A program made the translations under genes and the position numbers. From the NCBI RefSeq assembly GCF_003970795.1, contig NZ_RWKW01000071.1:20382-84381 (forward strand): 64,000 nucleotides of DNA. Reading direction: 5' to 3'. Below are positions 26,599-37,229 of this stretch, one piece after another. Under the pieces are notes generated by a model that did not search any database, was not told the origin of the DNA, and worked only from the letters and a program-made list of their open reading frames with translations. This DNA is from Aquibium carbonis. GTDB taxonomy: Bacteria; Pseudomonadota; Alphaproteobacteria; Rhizobiales; Rhizobiaceae. Position 1 is the first letter of the stretch. Each line of letters begins with the position of its first letter.

Positions 26599-27609
26599 AT
26601 GCGCATGACATCGACAGGCACCATCGCCGCTTTGGCCGCATCCCTTTCCATTTTCCCGGCGCTTGCGCAGGAAAACGGAACGCTGACGGTCTACACCTAT
26701 GAGAGCTTCACCGCCGAATGGGGCCCCGGCCCACAGATCGAAAAGGCTTTCGAGGCCGAGTGCGACTGCGACGTCACTTTCGTCTCGGTGGCCGACGGCG
26801 TTGCGCTTCTCAATCGTCTGAAGCTGGAGGGCGGTGAAACCAAGGCCGACATCGTGCTCGGCCTCGACACCAACCTGACCGTCGACGCGAAGGCGACCGG
26901 CCTGTTTTCGCCCCATGGCATCGATGGGTCGACGGTCGAGGTGCCCGGCGGCTGGACCGACGAGGTGTTCCTTCCTTTCGACTACGGCTATTTCGCCGTC
27001 GTCTACGACACGCAGGCGCTGGACACGCCCCCCGCGAGCCTGAAGGAGCTGGTGGAGGGCGACGCCAGCCAGAAGATCGTCATCCAGGATCCGCGCACCT
27101 CGACGCCGGGCCTCGGCCTGCTCCTGTGGGTGAAGGCCGTGTATGGCGACGATTCCGCGGCAGCCTGGGCCAAGCTGAAGGACCGGGTTCTGACCGTCAC
27201 GCCGGGCTGGAGCGAGGCATATGGCCTGTTCACCGCCGGCGAGACGCCGATGGTTCTGTCCTACACCACGTCCCCCGCCTATCACATGATCGCCGAGGAT
27301 ACCGAGCGATACCAGGCAGCGAGCTTCGAGGAAGGTCACTACATGCAGGTCGAGGTGGCCGGCATCACCACGAAAGGCGCCGCAAACCCGCTGTCGGCCC
27401 GTTTCATGGCCTTCATGACCGGCCCCGGCTTCCAGGATGCCATTCCGGAGGCGAACTGGATGTACCCGGCCGGCCCGGTGTCGGAACCGTTGAACCCGGC
27501 CTTCGACAAGCTGGTCCAGCCGACGACGACGCTGATCCTGTCGCCCGAAACGGTCGCGCAGAACCGCAAGGCCTGGGTCGACGAGTGGCTGTCGGCCATG
27601 AGCAACTAA
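26599..27609 (+). CDS. thiB: Thiamine ABC transporter, periplasmic binding protein
   Basis: A 336-residue exported binding protein. The signal peptide [20 protein letters not shown] is cleaved near ALAQ (residue 23). [39 protein letters not shown] and [11 protein letters not shown] are typical of ThiB, which binds thiamine, TMP and TPP. GAGGAGG precedes ATG 26599 with 8-base spacing. First gene of thiBPQ, behind a TPP riboswitch. Confidence 0.95.
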   Translation: MRMTSTGTIAALAASLSIFPALAQENGTLTVYTYESFTAEWGPGPQIEKAFEAECDCDVTFVSVADGVALLNRLKLEGGETKADIVLGLDTNLTVDAKATGLFSPHGIDGSTVEVPGGWTDEVFLPFDYGYFAVVYDTQALDTPPASLKELVEGDASQKIVIQDPRTSTPGLGLLLWVKAVYGDDSAAAWAKLKDRVLTVTPGWSEAYGLFTAGETPMVLSYTTSPAYHMIAEDTERYQAASFEEGHYMQVEVAGITTKGAANPLSARFMAFMTGPGFQDAIPEANWMYPAGPVSEPLNPAFDKLVQPTTTLILSPETVAQNRKAWVDEWLSAMSN

Positions 27610-27622
27610 ACCAGCCGCCGCG

Positions 27623-29233
27623 ATGCGCCACCTTCCATCCCCGACGATCACGTGGGGCATCGCGGCTTTCGGATTCGTGGCGCTGCTTGCGGCGGGCGCT
27701 TTCGCCGGCCTGCTCCTGGAAGGCGCGCAGGACTTGCCCGCCGCGCTGGCAGGTTTCGATTCATACCTGCTGCGGGTGGCCCGCTTCACGCTTTGGCAGG
27801 CGCTCCTGTCGACGCTGATCTCGGTCGGGCCGGCACTTCTGGTGGCGCGTGCGCTCTCCAGCCACCCGTCGTTTTTCGGGCGCCGTGCCCTCCTGATGCT
27901 GTTTGCCGTTCCGCTCGCGCTTCCGGCGCTTGTGGCCGCCCTCGGCGTCCTGGCGCTTCTCGGGCGCGCCGGGCTTTTTGCCGACGCCTATCGCTGGTTC
28001 GGCGGCGGCCAGTGGCCCGGCATATACGGGCTCTCGGGCATTCTGGTCGCCCATGCCTTCTTCAACCTGCCGCTGGCCACGCGGCTATGCTTGAACGCCC
28101 TCGATGCCATCCCGGCCGACCAGTGGCGGCTGGCGAGCCAGTTGGGCATGGGTACCGCCGCGCGCTGGCAACTGATCGAGTGGCCAGCGCTTCGTTCGGC
28201 CTTGCCGGGCATCGCCGCGCTCGTCTTCATGCTCTGCCTCGGCTCCTTCACGATCGTGCTCACGCTTGGCGGCGGACCGGCCGCGACGACGCTGGAGGTT
28301 GCGATCTACCAGTCGCTTCGCTTCGATTTCGATCCCGCTCGCGCCCTGGCCCTGACGACGCTGCAACTCGGGCTGACGGCGCTCGTCCTGGCGCTGCTGT
28401 TCCGGCTCGGCGCCGATCTCGCCGGCACCGCCAACCTCTCGGTCTCGGCGCGGCGCCACGCCAGGCCCGGCCGGCTCGAAGCCGCGTTCAACACGGTCGT
28501 CGTCCTGCTTGCCGCTGCGTTGGTCGCCGCCCCCCTGGCCGCGGTCGTCGCGGCGGGGCTCCGGTCGGACCTGGCCCGCCTGGCCACGGAGAACACCGTG
28601 CGCGACGCCGTCGCGACGAGCCTCGTGCTGGCGACGCTTTCGGCTGGCCTGTGCGTCGCGCTGACCCTGTCCATGGTCGGCGCGCGCCATCGGCTCGCGG
28701 GCGCACGGCGCCGCGCGAGACCCGGTTTCCTGGAGCGTGCGCTCGACGGCGGCGCGAGCCTGATCCTCGTCGTTCCGCCCATCGTGATCGGCGCGGGCTG
28801 GTTCATCCTGTTGCGGCGCACGGCCGACGTCTTCGCGCTTGCCCCGGTGATGGTGGTCGCCGTCAATGCCGCGATGGCGATCCCTTTCGCCATGCGCGCC
28901 ATCCGCCCGGCCCATGACGACGCCGCGTCCAGGCACGACCGGCTTTGCGCGCAGCTCGGCATCCGAGGGATCGACCGCTGGCGGCTGATCGACTGGCCGG
29001 CCCTCAAGCGGCCGCTCGCCACCGGATTCGCCTTTGCAATGGCGCTTTCGCTCGGCGATCTGGGCGTGATCGCACTGTTTGGAAGCGATGCGTTCCAGAC
29101 CTTGCCCTATCTGCTGCTTCAGCGCATGGGCAGCTATCGCACGGCCGACGCGGCGGGGCTCGCGCTGATCCTGGCGCTGCTGTGCCTGGCGCTGATGCTG
29201 ATCGCGGAGCGCCTGGGCGGGAGACGGCAATGA
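27623..29233 (+). CDS. thiP: Thiamine ABC transporter, permease
   Basis: A 536-residue inner-membrane protein made of two fused permease halves, each with about six helices and an EAA-type loop (RLASQLGMGTAARWQLIEWPALR in the first, RLCAQLGIRGIDRWRLIDWPALK in the second) that contacts the ATPase. This two-module length is standard for ThiP. It starts 14 bases after thiB and its stop overlaps thiQ by ATGA. Moves thiamine and its phosphates across the inner membrane with ThiB and ThiQ. Confidence 0.95.
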   Translation: MRHLPSPTITWGIAAFGFVALLAAGAFAGLLLEGAQDLPAALAGFDSYLLRVARFTLWQALLSTLISVGPALLVARALSSHPSFFGRRALLMLFAVPLALPALVAALGVLALLGRAGLFADAYRWFGGGQWPGIYGLSGILVAHAFFNLPLATRLCLNALDAIPADQWRLASQLGMGTAARWQLIEWPALRSALPGIAALVFMLCLGSFTIVLTLGGGPAATTLEVAIYQSLRFDFDPARALALTTLQLGLTALVLALLFRLGADLAGTANLSVSARRHARPGRLEAAFNTVVVLLAAALVAAPLAAVVAAGLRSDLARLATENTVRDAVATSLVLATLSAGLCVALTLSMVGARHRLAGARRRARPGFLERALDGGASLILVVPPIVIGAGWFILLRRTADVFALAPVMVVAVNAAMAIPFAMRAIRPAHDDAASRHDRLCAQLGIRGIDRWRLIDWPALKRPLATGFAFAMALSLGDLGVIALFGSDAFQTLPYLLLQRMGSYRTADAAGLALILALLCLALMLIAERLGGRRQ

Positions 29234-29973
29234 CGCGCGCAACGGGGACCGGGGGAGCGGAAGTCGTGCTTGATGGCGTCGAGTTTGCCTGGCCGGGCGG
29301 ACCGCCGATGCGCTTCGACCTGTCGGTTCCCTCAGGCGAGATCCTCGCGCTCATGGGGCCCAGCGGATCGGGCAAGTCGACGCTTCTGTCGCTGATCGCC
29401 GGCTTCGAAACGCCATCGGCCGGGGAGATACGGATCGCCGGCAAGGACGTTTCCCCGTTAGCGCCGGCCTTGCGCCCTGTCTCCATGATCTTCCAGGAAA
29501 ACAACCTCTTTGCCCATCTGGACGTCGCCGCGAATGTCGGGCTCGGTCGTTCGCCCTCGCTGCGCCTGTCGGCCGAGGATCGCGCCGAGATCGGACAGGC
29601 GCTGGCGCGCGTCGGTCTTGCCGGCAAGGAAGGGCGGCTGCCGCGCGAACTGTCCGGCGGCGAGCGCCAACGCGTCGCGCTCGCCCGCGTTCTGGTGCGC
29701 GATCGTCCCGTCCTGTTGCTCGACGAGGCCTTTGCCTCGCTCGGGCCTGCGCTTCGCGACGACATGCTCGACCTCGTCGGCGATCTTCATGCGTCGAAGG
29801 GGATGACCGTGATCATGGTCACCCACGATCCGCATGATGCGCGGCGCATCGCGTCGCGAACCGCCATCATGGAGAAGGGCGCGATCGCCGAGGTCGCCAC
29901 GACGGAGGCCCTTTTCAGCGGCGAGCGCTCGGAGGCTCTGGCCCGCTATCTGGGGCACGGAACGTCGCGATAA
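29230..29973 (+). CDS. thiQ: Thiamine ABC transporter, ATP-binding protein
   Basis: A 247-residue ATPase. Walker A GPSGSGKST is at 43-51, the Q-loop is in MIFQENNLFAHLD, the signature is LSGGERQRVALARV, and Walker B is VLLLDEAFASLG. The FQENNLFAHL wording is typical of ThiQ. ATG 29230 overlaps the thiP stop by four bases. Third gene of the riboswitch-controlled operon; the next gene, the protease at 30152, is 178 bases away and probably separate. Confidence 0.95.
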   Translation: MTRATGTGGAEVVLDGVEFAWPGGPPMRFDLSVPSGEILALMGPSGSGKSTLLSLIAGFETPSAGEIRIAGKDVSPLAPALRPVSMIFQENNLFAHLDVAANVGLGRSPSLRLSAEDRAEIGQALARVGLAGKEGRLPRELSGGERQRVALARVLVRDRPVLLLDEAFASLGPALRDDMLDLVGDLHASKGMTVIMVTHDPHDARRIASRTAIMEKGAIAEVATTEALFSGERSEALARYLGHGTSR

Positions 29974-30151
29974 CAAAGAATTGCCCGGATCGGGACATAT
30001 TTGTTCCGCAGCTCTGGGGCAATGGCGTAGAAGCTTTGGTAACCGGCGTCTTCGACTATGGCGTTCCATGGCCAGATTGCGGCAGCGCCCGGTGATTCGG
30101 GTCGTGGGCGGCCGGGAAGGATCAGTTCTGAGACAGGTTGAGGCTGAGGCC

Positions 30152-31645
30152 ATGCAGGGTGCGGGCGCTTCACTACCCGCTGGACGGACGCTGCGGCTGA
30201 TGCTGGCCAGCGCGGGCCTGATGCTGCTTGCCGGTTGCCAGGGTTTGGGCCCGAGCATCAGCGAGCAGAGCTTCGTGCCCTCGTCGAACCCGGTCACCGT
30301 CGATACCGTGACGCGCAACGACCGCATGGTGGCGCTGGCGCGCGCCCAGCACCCGCGCATCCTGGCGACCTATGGCGGTGAATATTCCGATCCGAAGCTG
30401 GAGCGCATGGTGGCCAAGGTGGTGGGCAGCCTCACGGTCGCTTCGGGCAATCCCGACCAGACCTACCAGATCACGCTGCTCGATTCGCCGAACGTCAACG
30501 CTTTCGCCCTCCCCGGCGGTTTCCTCTACGTGACGCGCGGACTGCTGGCGCTCGCCAATGATTCGGCCGAGCTGGCCGCCGTGATCGCGCATGAGATGGG
30601 CCACGTGACCGCCAATCACGGCATCCAGCGCCAGCAAAAGGAAGCCGAGGAGCAACTCGCCTCGCAGGTGGTGGACGACGTTCTGTCGGACAACCAGGTA
30701 GCTCGCGCGGCGGTCGTGCGCGGCAAGCTGAGGCTGGCGCAGTTCTCCCGCAACCAGGAGCTCGAGGCCGACAGCATCGGCATCAAGACCATCGGCAGCG
30801 CCGGCTACGATCCCTATTCCGCGGCCCGCTTCCTCCAGTCCATGGCCTCCTACTCCGATTTCCGCAGCATCAGCGGCGCCACCGATGCGAGCCTCGACTT
30901 CCTGGCCTCGCACCCCAACGCCCCGCAGCGCATCGATCTGGCGCTGCGCCATGCCCGCCAGTTCGGCGCGCCGGGGGCGGGACGCCGCGACCGCGATTCC
31001 TACCTCGCCGGCATCGACGGCATGCTGTTTGGCGACACGCCGGAAGAAGGCTACGTGCGCGGTCGCAACTTCGAGCACCCGACGCTTGGCGTGACCTTCA
31101 GCGTGCCGGAGGGGTTCGTCATCGACAATTCGGCCGCCGCGGTCACGGCCGCGGGACCGGGCGACGTGGCGGTTCGCTTCGACGGCGTGGCGCTCAACCG
31201 CAACAAGAAGCTGGACGACTATCTGCGCAGCGGCTGGGTCGCGGGCCTCGATCCGGCGAGCATCCGCACGCTCTCCATCAACGGCAACGAAGCAGCCGTC
31301 GCCTATGCACAGGCGGACAAGTGGACCTTCCACATCGCGGTGGTACGCGCCGGCGGCCAGGTCTATCGCCTGCTGACGGCAGCCCCGCGCGGGAGCGAAA
31401 GCCTGGAGACGACCGCCTCGACGGTGACCGGCAGCTTCCGGCTTCTCGGCGAGAGCGAACGCAAGGAACTGAAGCCGCTGCGCATCCGCGTCGTCACCGT
31501 CCAGCCGGGCGAGACCGCCGGCAGCATCGCCGCGCGCATGAACGGCGTGGGCCGCGCGCTCGACATGTTCAGGCTGCTCAATGCGTTGCCGCCCGGCGGA
31601 AGCGTCTCGCCGGGCGACAAGGTCAAGATCATCACCGACCAGTAG
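30152..31645 (+). CDS. M48-family lipoprotein metalloprotease (BepA-like)
   Basis: A 497-residue protein. With the ATG at 30152 it begins with a lipoprotein signal (LMLASAGLMLLAGC, lipidated Cys29). The M48 zinc site HEMGH is at 147-151 and the third ligand in ELEADSIG (about Glu205). A C-terminal extension after residue 290 ends with VVTVQPGETAGSIAARMN, a LysM-like peptidoglycan-binding motif. Likely works in outer-membrane protein quality control, as BepA does. Earlier in-frame ATG 30068 would place the signal 40 residues in and is less likely. It converges on rpoH2 over a shared terminator. Confidence 0.87.
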   Translation: MQGAGASLPAGRTLRLMLASAGLMLLAGCQGLGPSISEQSFVPSSNPVTVDTVTRNDRMVALARAQHPRILATYGGEYSDPKLERMVAKVVGSLTVASGNPDQTYQITLLDSPNVNAFALPGGFLYVTRGLLALANDSAELAAVIAHEMGHVTANHGIQRQQKEAEEQLASQVVDDVLSDNQVARAAVVRGKLRLAQFSRNQELEADSIGIKTIGSAGYDPYSAARFLQSMASYSDFRSISGATDASLDFLASHPNAPQRIDLALRHARQFGAPGAGRRDRDSYLAGIDGMLFGDTPEEGYVRGRNFEHPTLGVTFSVPEGFVIDNSAAAVTAAGPGDVAVRFDGVALNRNKKLDDYLRSGWVAGLDPASIRTLSINGNEAAVAYAQADKWTFHIAVVRAGGQVYRLLTAAPRGSESLETTASTVTGSFRLLGESERKELKPLRIRVVTVQPGETAGSIAARMNGVGRALDMFRLLNALPPGGSVSPGDKVKIITDQ

Positions 31646-31663
31646 GCGGGGGCTTCCCCCGCC
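31645..31663. terminator. Bidirectional terminator between the M48 gene and rpoH2
   Basis: GGCGGGGG and CCCCCGCC form a perfect 8-bp stem with a 3-base loop, filling the 24 bases between the two convergent stop codons. Confidence 0.6.
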
Positions 31664-31669
31664 GGCGGG

Positions 31670-32536
<867 letters not shown>

Positions 32537-32691
32537 GGACCGCTCCTGAACTTGCGATGGTTATCGCTGCGCTTTACGTTCGCGCCGTCCCTCTGGATCA
32601 GCGCGACGCGGAGGAGCCGATTCCGGAACCCCGCCGGAGCAGGGCGCGCGGTTGCAGCTGATACGGAACTCCACCCATCGGAGAACGTTCC

Positions 32692-34482
32692 ATGATCTCG
32701 ATCGACCGGGCCGACCTGGCCTTTCAGTTGCACGACGTGCTCGGGCTTGCCCGCCTGAGCGCAATTCCCCGTTTTGCAGACTATGACCGCGAAGCGATGG
32801 ACGGCGTGCTGGAAACGGCCGAGCGGATCGCCATGGAGCATTTCCTGCCGCATGCCGCGCGCCTGGACGAGCACGAGCCGACATTCGTCGATGGCAAGGT
32901 GGAGATGGACGGAGCGGTCGCCGACGCGCTCGCCGTCTACCGCGACGCGGGGTTCTTCGGCGGCGCCTTCGACGTCGAGTGGGGCGGAACGCAGATGCCC
33001 GAGACCTTGCGGGTCGCGGCCGCCTTCGTCTTCTCGATGGCCAACATCTCCACTTCGGCCTATCCCTTCCTGACGGTCGGCGCGGCGAGGCTGATCGAAT
33101 CCTTCGGCACGGACGCGCAGAAGGAGCGCTACCTGCGCCCGATGGTCGCGGGCCGCTTCTTTGGCACGATGTGTCTGTCCGAGCCGCAGGCGGGCTCCTC
33201 GCTGGCCGATATCACGACGCGGGCCGAACCGCAGGAGGACGGCAGCTACCTTATGGTCGGCCGCAAGATGTGGATCTCTGGCGGGGACCAGGAGATTTCG
33301 GACAACATCGTCCATCTGGTGCTCGCCCGCATCCCGGACGGACCGGCAGGCGTAAAGGGCATTTCGCTGTTCATCGTGCCCAAGCGGATCGTCGGCGAGG
33401 ATGGAACGCCCGGCGAACGCAACGGCGTCTCGCTGGCCGGCCTGAACCACAAGATGGGCTATCGCGGCACCACCAATACGCTGCTCAACTTCGGCGAAGA
33501 CGGGCCATGCCGGGGCGAACTGCTCGGCGAGGCTCATCACGGCCTTTCCTACATGTTCCAGATGATGAACGAGGCCCGCATCGGCGTCGGCATGGGCGCA
33601 ACGGCGCTCGCCGCCGCCGGCTATCGCGCCTCGCTCGCCTATGCCCGCGAGCGGCCGCAGGGCCGACCGGCCGGCGCCAAGGATCCCGCCACGCCACAGG
33701 TGCCGATCATCCAGCACGCCGACATCCGTCGTCTGCTGCTGGCGCAGAAGGCGGCCGTGGAAGGCGCGCTGGCGCTCTGCCTCTATTGCGCCGATCTCGT
33801 CGACCGCGCCCATGGCGACCGGGAGGCGGCGATCGCGAAGGAAGAAGCGCTGCTGCTCGATCTCCTGACCCCGATCGCCAAGTCCTGGCCATCGGAATTC
33901 TGCCTCGAGGCCAACAAGCACGCCATCCAGATCCTCGGCGGCTACGGCTATACGCGTGACTATCCGGTCGAACGCCTCTACCGGGACAACCGGCTGAACC
34001 CGATCCACGAGGGCACGCACGGCATCCAGGGACTGGACCTGCTCGGCCGCAAGGTGGGCATGGGCGGAGGCGCCAGCGTCAAGGCGCTCGCCGGGCGGAT
34101 CATGGCCGACGTTTCGGCCGCCCATCAGATCGCCTCGCTCGAAGCCTTCGCCGAGATGCTGGCGACCGAACTCGCCGAGACGGTCGCCACGACACGCCGG
34201 CTCGCCGTCGCCACCGCGAATGAGCCGAGGCTGGCGCTGGCCAACGCGACCATCTACCTCGACATGTTCGGCCACGTGGTGATTGCCTGGATGTGGCTGC
34301 GCCAGGCGACCGTCGCCGCCAGAAAGCTTGCCGAGGGGTCCGGCGACGAGAACTTCCTGAACGGCAAGCTGTCGGCGTGCCGGTACTTCTTTACCTACGA
34401 ACTGCCGAAAGCCAGGACGCAGCGCGCGCTGCTGGAATCGCTGGACGACACCACGCTCGCCATGAAGCAGGAGTGGTTCTGA
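32692..34482 (+). CDS. Acyl-CoA dehydrogenase (DmdC/AcdA-like, C-terminal extended)
   Basis: A 596-residue flavoprotein. The acyl-CoA dehydrogenase core includes GTMCLSEPQAGSSLADITTRAE, GRKMWISGGDQE and QILGGYGYTRDYPVERLYRDNRLNPIHEGTHGIQ, where the last Glu (IHEGT) is the catalytic base. A C-terminal extension of about 130 residues matches the Acyl-CoA_dh_C domain found in DmdC-type enzymes. It could act on medium or branched acyl-CoA or methylmercaptopropionyl-CoA; the sequence alone does not decide. It is divergent from rpoH2, 155 bases apart. Confidence 0.88.
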   Translation: MISIDRADLAFQLHDVLGLARLSAIPRFADYDREAMDGVLETAERIAMEHFLPHAARLDEHEPTFVDGKVEMDGAVADALAVYRDAGFFGGAFDVEWGGTQMPETLRVAAAFVFSMANISTSAYPFLTVGAARLIESFGTDAQKERYLRPMVAGRFFGTMCLSEPQAGSSLADITTRAEPQEDGSYLMVGRKMWISGGDQEISDNIVHLVLARIPDGPAGVKGISLFIVPKRIVGEDGTPGERNGVSLAGLNHKMGYRGTTNTLLNFGEDGPCRGELLGEAHHGLSYMFQMMNEARIGVGMGATALAAAGYRASLAYARERPQGRPAGAKDPATPQVPIIQHADIRRLLLAQKAAVEGALALCLYCADLVDRAHGDREAAIAKEEALLLDLLTPIAKSWPSEFCLEANKHAIQILGGYGYTRDYPVERLYRDNRLNPIHEGTHGIQGLDLLGRKVGMGGGASVKALAGRIMADVSAAHQIASLEAFAEMLATELAETVATTRRLAVATANEPRLALANATIYLDMFGHVVIAWMWLRQATVAARKLAEGSGDENFLNGKLSACRYFFTYELPKARTQRALLESLDDTTLAMKQEWF

Positions 34483-34500
34483 GGCTCGTCCCGCCTCGGT

Positions 34501-34863
34501 CTATCTGTCGGCGGGGCGCGACCGCGTGAAGGCGCCGGTGACGGCAACCGCGAGCCAGCCGACGATCATCAGCGTGCCGCCCGTGGGCGCCGCCATCGGA
34601 AATAGGCGCATGCCTGCGAAATCGCGCATCAGGAGGTCGCCGGCGAAGAGCGCCAGGCCGGCGAGCACGACGAATGCGGCAAGGCGCATCGGCCTGCTCG
34701 ACGGGGCGAGGCCGACCGCCAGAAAGGCCCCGGCATGCATGAGCAGGAAGGACGCCGCGGTGCCGGTGTTGCCGCCGCCGGCATGCGCGGCCGCAGCCGA
34801 AAGCACCACCCCGGCCGCGCCACACAGGCCGCCAGCCACCGTCAGAACCCTTGCCGTCGTCAT
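34501..34863 (-). CDS. DUF423-family membrane protein
   Basis: A 120-residue protein with four predicted helices. TVAGGLCGAAGVVLSAAAAHAGG and a C-terminal PTGGTLMIVGWLAVAV match DUF423. ATG 34863 gives the family length; the frame continues upstream in Arg-rich sequence without conservation. A GGGGAC sequence lies upstream. It converges on the acyl-CoA dehydrogenase gene. Function unknown. Confidence 0.85.
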   Translation of the reverse strand: MTTARVLTVAGGLCGAAGVVLSAAAAHAGGGNTGTAASFLLMHAGAFLAVGLAPSSRPMRLAAFVVLAGLALFAGDLLMRDFAGMRLFPMAAPTGGTLMIVGWLAVAVTGAFTRSRPADR

Positions 34864-34991
34864 CGTCCGTCCCCGTGCAAATGGCGCTTCCCAGAACCGC
34901 CCTACGAAAGCGCCGCGTTTACGCCCGTGTCGAGCCATGGCATAAGCGACGCATTGCCGCCCCACCCTTTCCGATATGAAGAGCCTCAGCG

Positions 34992-35297
34992 ATGAGCGAC
35001 GCCGCCACCACGCCGCGAACCATCACCGAGCCGAAGACAGAACGACCGCGCCTGCACAAGGTGATCCTGTTCAACGACGATTTCACGCCGCGCGACTTCG
35101 TGGTCATGGTGTTGAAGGCCGAATTCCGGCTGAATGCAGACCAGGCCCGGCGGGTTATGATCACCGCTCACCAGCGCGGCGTCTGCGTGGTCGCGGTGTT
35201 TCCCAAGGACGTTGCCGAAACCAAGGCCACGCGCGCGACGGAAGCAGGCCGCAAGATGGGCTACCCGCTGCTGTTCCGCACCGAGCCGGAAGCGTGA
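34992..35297 (+). CDS. clpS: ATP-dependent Clp protease adaptor, ClpS2 type
   Basis: A 101-residue adaptor that binds N-degron substrates and passes them to ClpAP. The core LHKVILFNDDFTPRDFVVMVLKAEF carries the DD pair of the substrate pocket, followed by RRVMITAHQRGVCVVAVFPKDVAETKA. Replacement of the usual NM(D/E)FVV wording by TPRDFVVMV and the absence of a clpA neighbour resemble the second alphaproteobacterial copy (ClpS2), which prefers a narrower set of N-end residues. It is divergent from the DUF423 gene and converges on carD. Confidence 0.9.
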   Translation: MSDAATTPRTITEPKTERPRLHKVILFNDDFTPRDFVVMVLKAEFRLNADQARRVMITAHQRGVCVVAVFPKDVAETKATRATEAGRKMGYPLLFRTEPEA

Positions 35298-35382
35298 CCT
35301 TTTCCGCGTAGAGCCCGCACAGGGCGGTTTCAGGGGTCGCGCCCGCAGGGACGGTCGTGGCCGTGGCCCGGGTCCAATGCAA

Positions 35383-35412
35383 GAGGCCCGGCCAGTTGCC
35401 TGGTCGGGCCTC
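35383..35412. terminator. Bidirectional terminator between clpS and carD
   Basis: GAGGCCCG/CGGGCCTC plus inner CCAG/CTGG give a long stem with single mismatches and a 4-base loop, in the gap between the convergent stops. No clear T-run. Confidence 0.5.
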
Positions 35413-35440
35413 GTGACAATGAAAATGGCGAAAAAGAAGG

Positions 35441-36019
35441 TTACGCTGCGACTTCCTGCTCGGTGTCGTCGCCTTCGTTGTCGGCCTTGACGCCGCGACG
35501 CGGACCCTTGTTGAGGTTGGTCTCGATCAGCCGCACCGCCTCGGTGTCGGACATGCGGTTGACCGCCGCGATTTCGCGCGCCATGCGGTCGAGAGCGGCT
35601 TCGTAGAGCTGCCGCTCGGAATAGGACTGCTCCGGCTGGTTGTCGGCGCGGTAGAGGTCGCGAACGACTTCCGCAATCGAGATCAGGTCGCCCGAGTTGA
35701 TCTTGGCGTCATACTCCTGCGCGCGGCGCGACCACATGGTGCGCTTCACGCGGGCGCGGCCCTGCACGACCTTCAGCGCGCGATCGACATAGTCCGTCTC
35801 GGACAGTTTGCGCATGCCGATGGTCGCGGCCTTGGCGACCGGAACCTTCAACCGCATCTTGTCCTTCTGGAAGTCGATGACGAACAGCTCCAGCTTGTGG
35901 CCGGCGACTTCCTGCTCCTCGATGGCCACGATCTGGCCGACGCCGTGCGCCGGATAGACAATGTACTCCGTGGTCTTGAAGCCGTTGCGCGCTGCTGTCT
36001 TTTTCTGCTGGGTTGCCAT
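35441..36019 (-). CDS. carD: CarD-family transcription regulator (CdnL-like)
   Basis: A 192-residue protein. The N-terminal RNA-polymerase-interacting Tudor-like domain is recognisable in TEYIVYPAHGVGQIVAIEEQEVAGHKLELFVIDFQKDKMRLKVPV, and the C-terminal helical DNA-binding part in ALKVVQGRARVKRTMWSRRAQEYDAKINSGDLISIAEVVRDLYR. CarD/CdnL binds the beta subunit and stabilises open complexes at rRNA and other promoters. ATG 36019 follows AAGGAG at 36028-36033. It follows fdxA, with a 357-base intergenic region that contains hairpins. Confidence 0.93.
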   Translation of the reverse strand: MATQQKKTAARNGFKTTEYIVYPAHGVGQIVAIEEQEVAGHKLELFVIDFQKDKMRLKVPVAKAATIGMRKLSETDYVDRALKVVQGRARVKRTMWSRRAQEYDAKINSGDLISIAEVVRDLYRADNQPEQSYSERQLYEAALDRMAREIAAVNRMSDTEAVRLIETNLNKGPRRGVKADNEGDDTEQEVAA

Positions 36020-36301
36020 ACGCCCTGAACTCCTTAGCTTCGGCAGCGGCTCTTTACGGCCGCGATCATGCTGCGGCCGAATGCCGCCCGGATCCGACTG
36101 CGCGCGCAAACAACCAATCTCCGGTGAAGAAACCGATGACATCGGCACAAGCTTTCCAGCCTGAGCCAAGTCACCTTGGACCGGAAATTGATCGCACCTT
36201 TCGAGAATTAGGGCGTTTGCGCCACAAACGGACGATGTCTCACCTGCATGACGACCATATGTAACATAAATATGCGAAAGAATCAACAACTTGCTGCACA
36301 A
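36020..36301. other. carD 5' intergenic region
   Basis: AT-richer than its surroundings toward 36240-36290, where the carD promoter probably lies. A short inverted repeat (CGTTTG at 36214-36219, CAAACG at 36225-36230) is the only obvious element. No convincing small gene was found here. Confidence 0.5.
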
Positions 36302-36341
36302 GCGAACGGCAGCGCCATCCTGATGGGCGGCGCCCGTTCGC
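36302..36341 (-). terminator. Terminator after fdxA
   Basis: Outer arms GCGAACGG and CCGTTCGC pair perfectly; inner bases add further pairing. Read on the minus strand the hairpin is followed by TTGTGCAGCAAGTTGTTGATTC, moderately T-rich. A 17-bp palindrome lies between it and the fdxA stop (36351-36367). Confidence 0.5.
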
Positions 36342-36376
36342 GGCAAGGTTACTGACGCAGCGTCAGTTTCAGCCGG

Positions 36377-36715
36377 TCAGTCGCCCTCGCCCGGCTCCGG
36401 CGAAAAGAACTTTTCGAACTTCCCTTCGAGACCATCGAAGTCCTTGGCATCGGCCGGCGGTTCTTTGCGGGCCGTGATGTTCGGCCACTTGTCCGCATAA
36501 TCGGCGTTGACCTTCAGCCACTTGTCGAGACCCGGTTCCGTATCCGGGCGGATGGCGTCAGCCGGGCACTCGGGCTCGCAGACGCCGCAGTCGATGCATT
36601 CGTCGGGATGGATGACGAGCATGTTCTCGCCTTCATAGAAGCAGTCGACGGGGCAAACCTCGATGCAGTCCATGTACTTGCACTTGATGCAGTTGTCCGT
36701 GACGACATAGGTCAT
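36377..36715 (-). CDS. fdxA: Ferredoxin FdxA (7Fe type)
   Basis: A 112-residue electron carrier. Cysteines at 9, 17, 21, 25 and at 40, 43, 46, 50 ([33 protein letters not shown]) give one [3Fe-4S] and one [4Fe-4S] cluster site, as in Azotobacter-type FdI/FdII; Cys12 may be extra. ATG 36715 begins MTYVVTDN, the family start, with GGAG upstream. It lies between the S4 protein and carD, the common order in this order of bacteria. Partner enzymes are not known. Confidence 0.94.
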   Translation of the reverse strand: MTYVVTDNCIKCKYMDCIEVCPVDCFYEGENMLVIHPDECIDCGVCEPECPADAIRPDTEPGLDKWLKVNADYADKWPNITARKEPPADAKDFDGLEGKFEKFFSPEPGEGD

Positions 36716-36840
36716 GCAAGGGGCTCCGGCAGCGTCTTCCAGCTTGAACGGCGTTGAGGTAGCCCCGTTGCGGCACTGGCGCAAGGGGCGGTTTGGCGCA
36801 CGCGAGCCGCTTCGGGGAAAGAATTTCCCAAGCGCGGTGA

Positions 36841-37224
36841 CTATTCGCCGCGCCAGCGATCCGTCAGCCGCCGTTCCTTCTTGGTCGGTCGTCCGGCGCC
36901 CCGCTCGCGTTCGGCCGCCGGCGCGGGTTCGAGGACCAGGGCGGCGGGATCGGGCTTCGGCGTCAGGTCTTCGTAGAGACCGCGAGCCTCCTCGGCGGGG
37001 CCGCGCCGCGTTCCGGTGTCGACCACGCGCCAGACGAGGATGCGACGGTCGAGCGTGATCGTCAGGCCGTCCCCCGGCTTCACCGGATGGGACGGCTGGC
37101 CGACCTTCTCACGGTTGACCCGCACGGCGCCGGACTGCACCAGCCGGGCCGCGAGCGACCGGGATTTGGCCACGCGAGCGAAGAATAGCCATTTGTCGAG
37201 ACGCTGGCGCTCCGGACCCGCCAT
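36841..37224 (-). CDS. S4-domain RNA-binding protein (HslR-like)
   Basis: A 127-residue protein. The N-terminal S4 domain [45 protein letters not shown] is complete, and the rest is a basic C-terminal tail rich in Arg and Glu. HslR of this type binds stalled 50S-peptidyl-tRNA complexes. It starts 5 bases after the helicase stop, so the helicase and this gene form an operon. Confidence 0.92.
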   Translation of the reverse strand: MAGPERQRLDKWLFFARVAKSRSLAARLVQSGAVRVNREKVGQPSHPVKPGDGLTITLDRRILVWRVVDTGTRRGPAEEARGLYEDLTPKPDPAALVLEPAPAAERERGAGRPTKKERRLTDRWRGE

Positions 37225-37229
37225 GGCGC

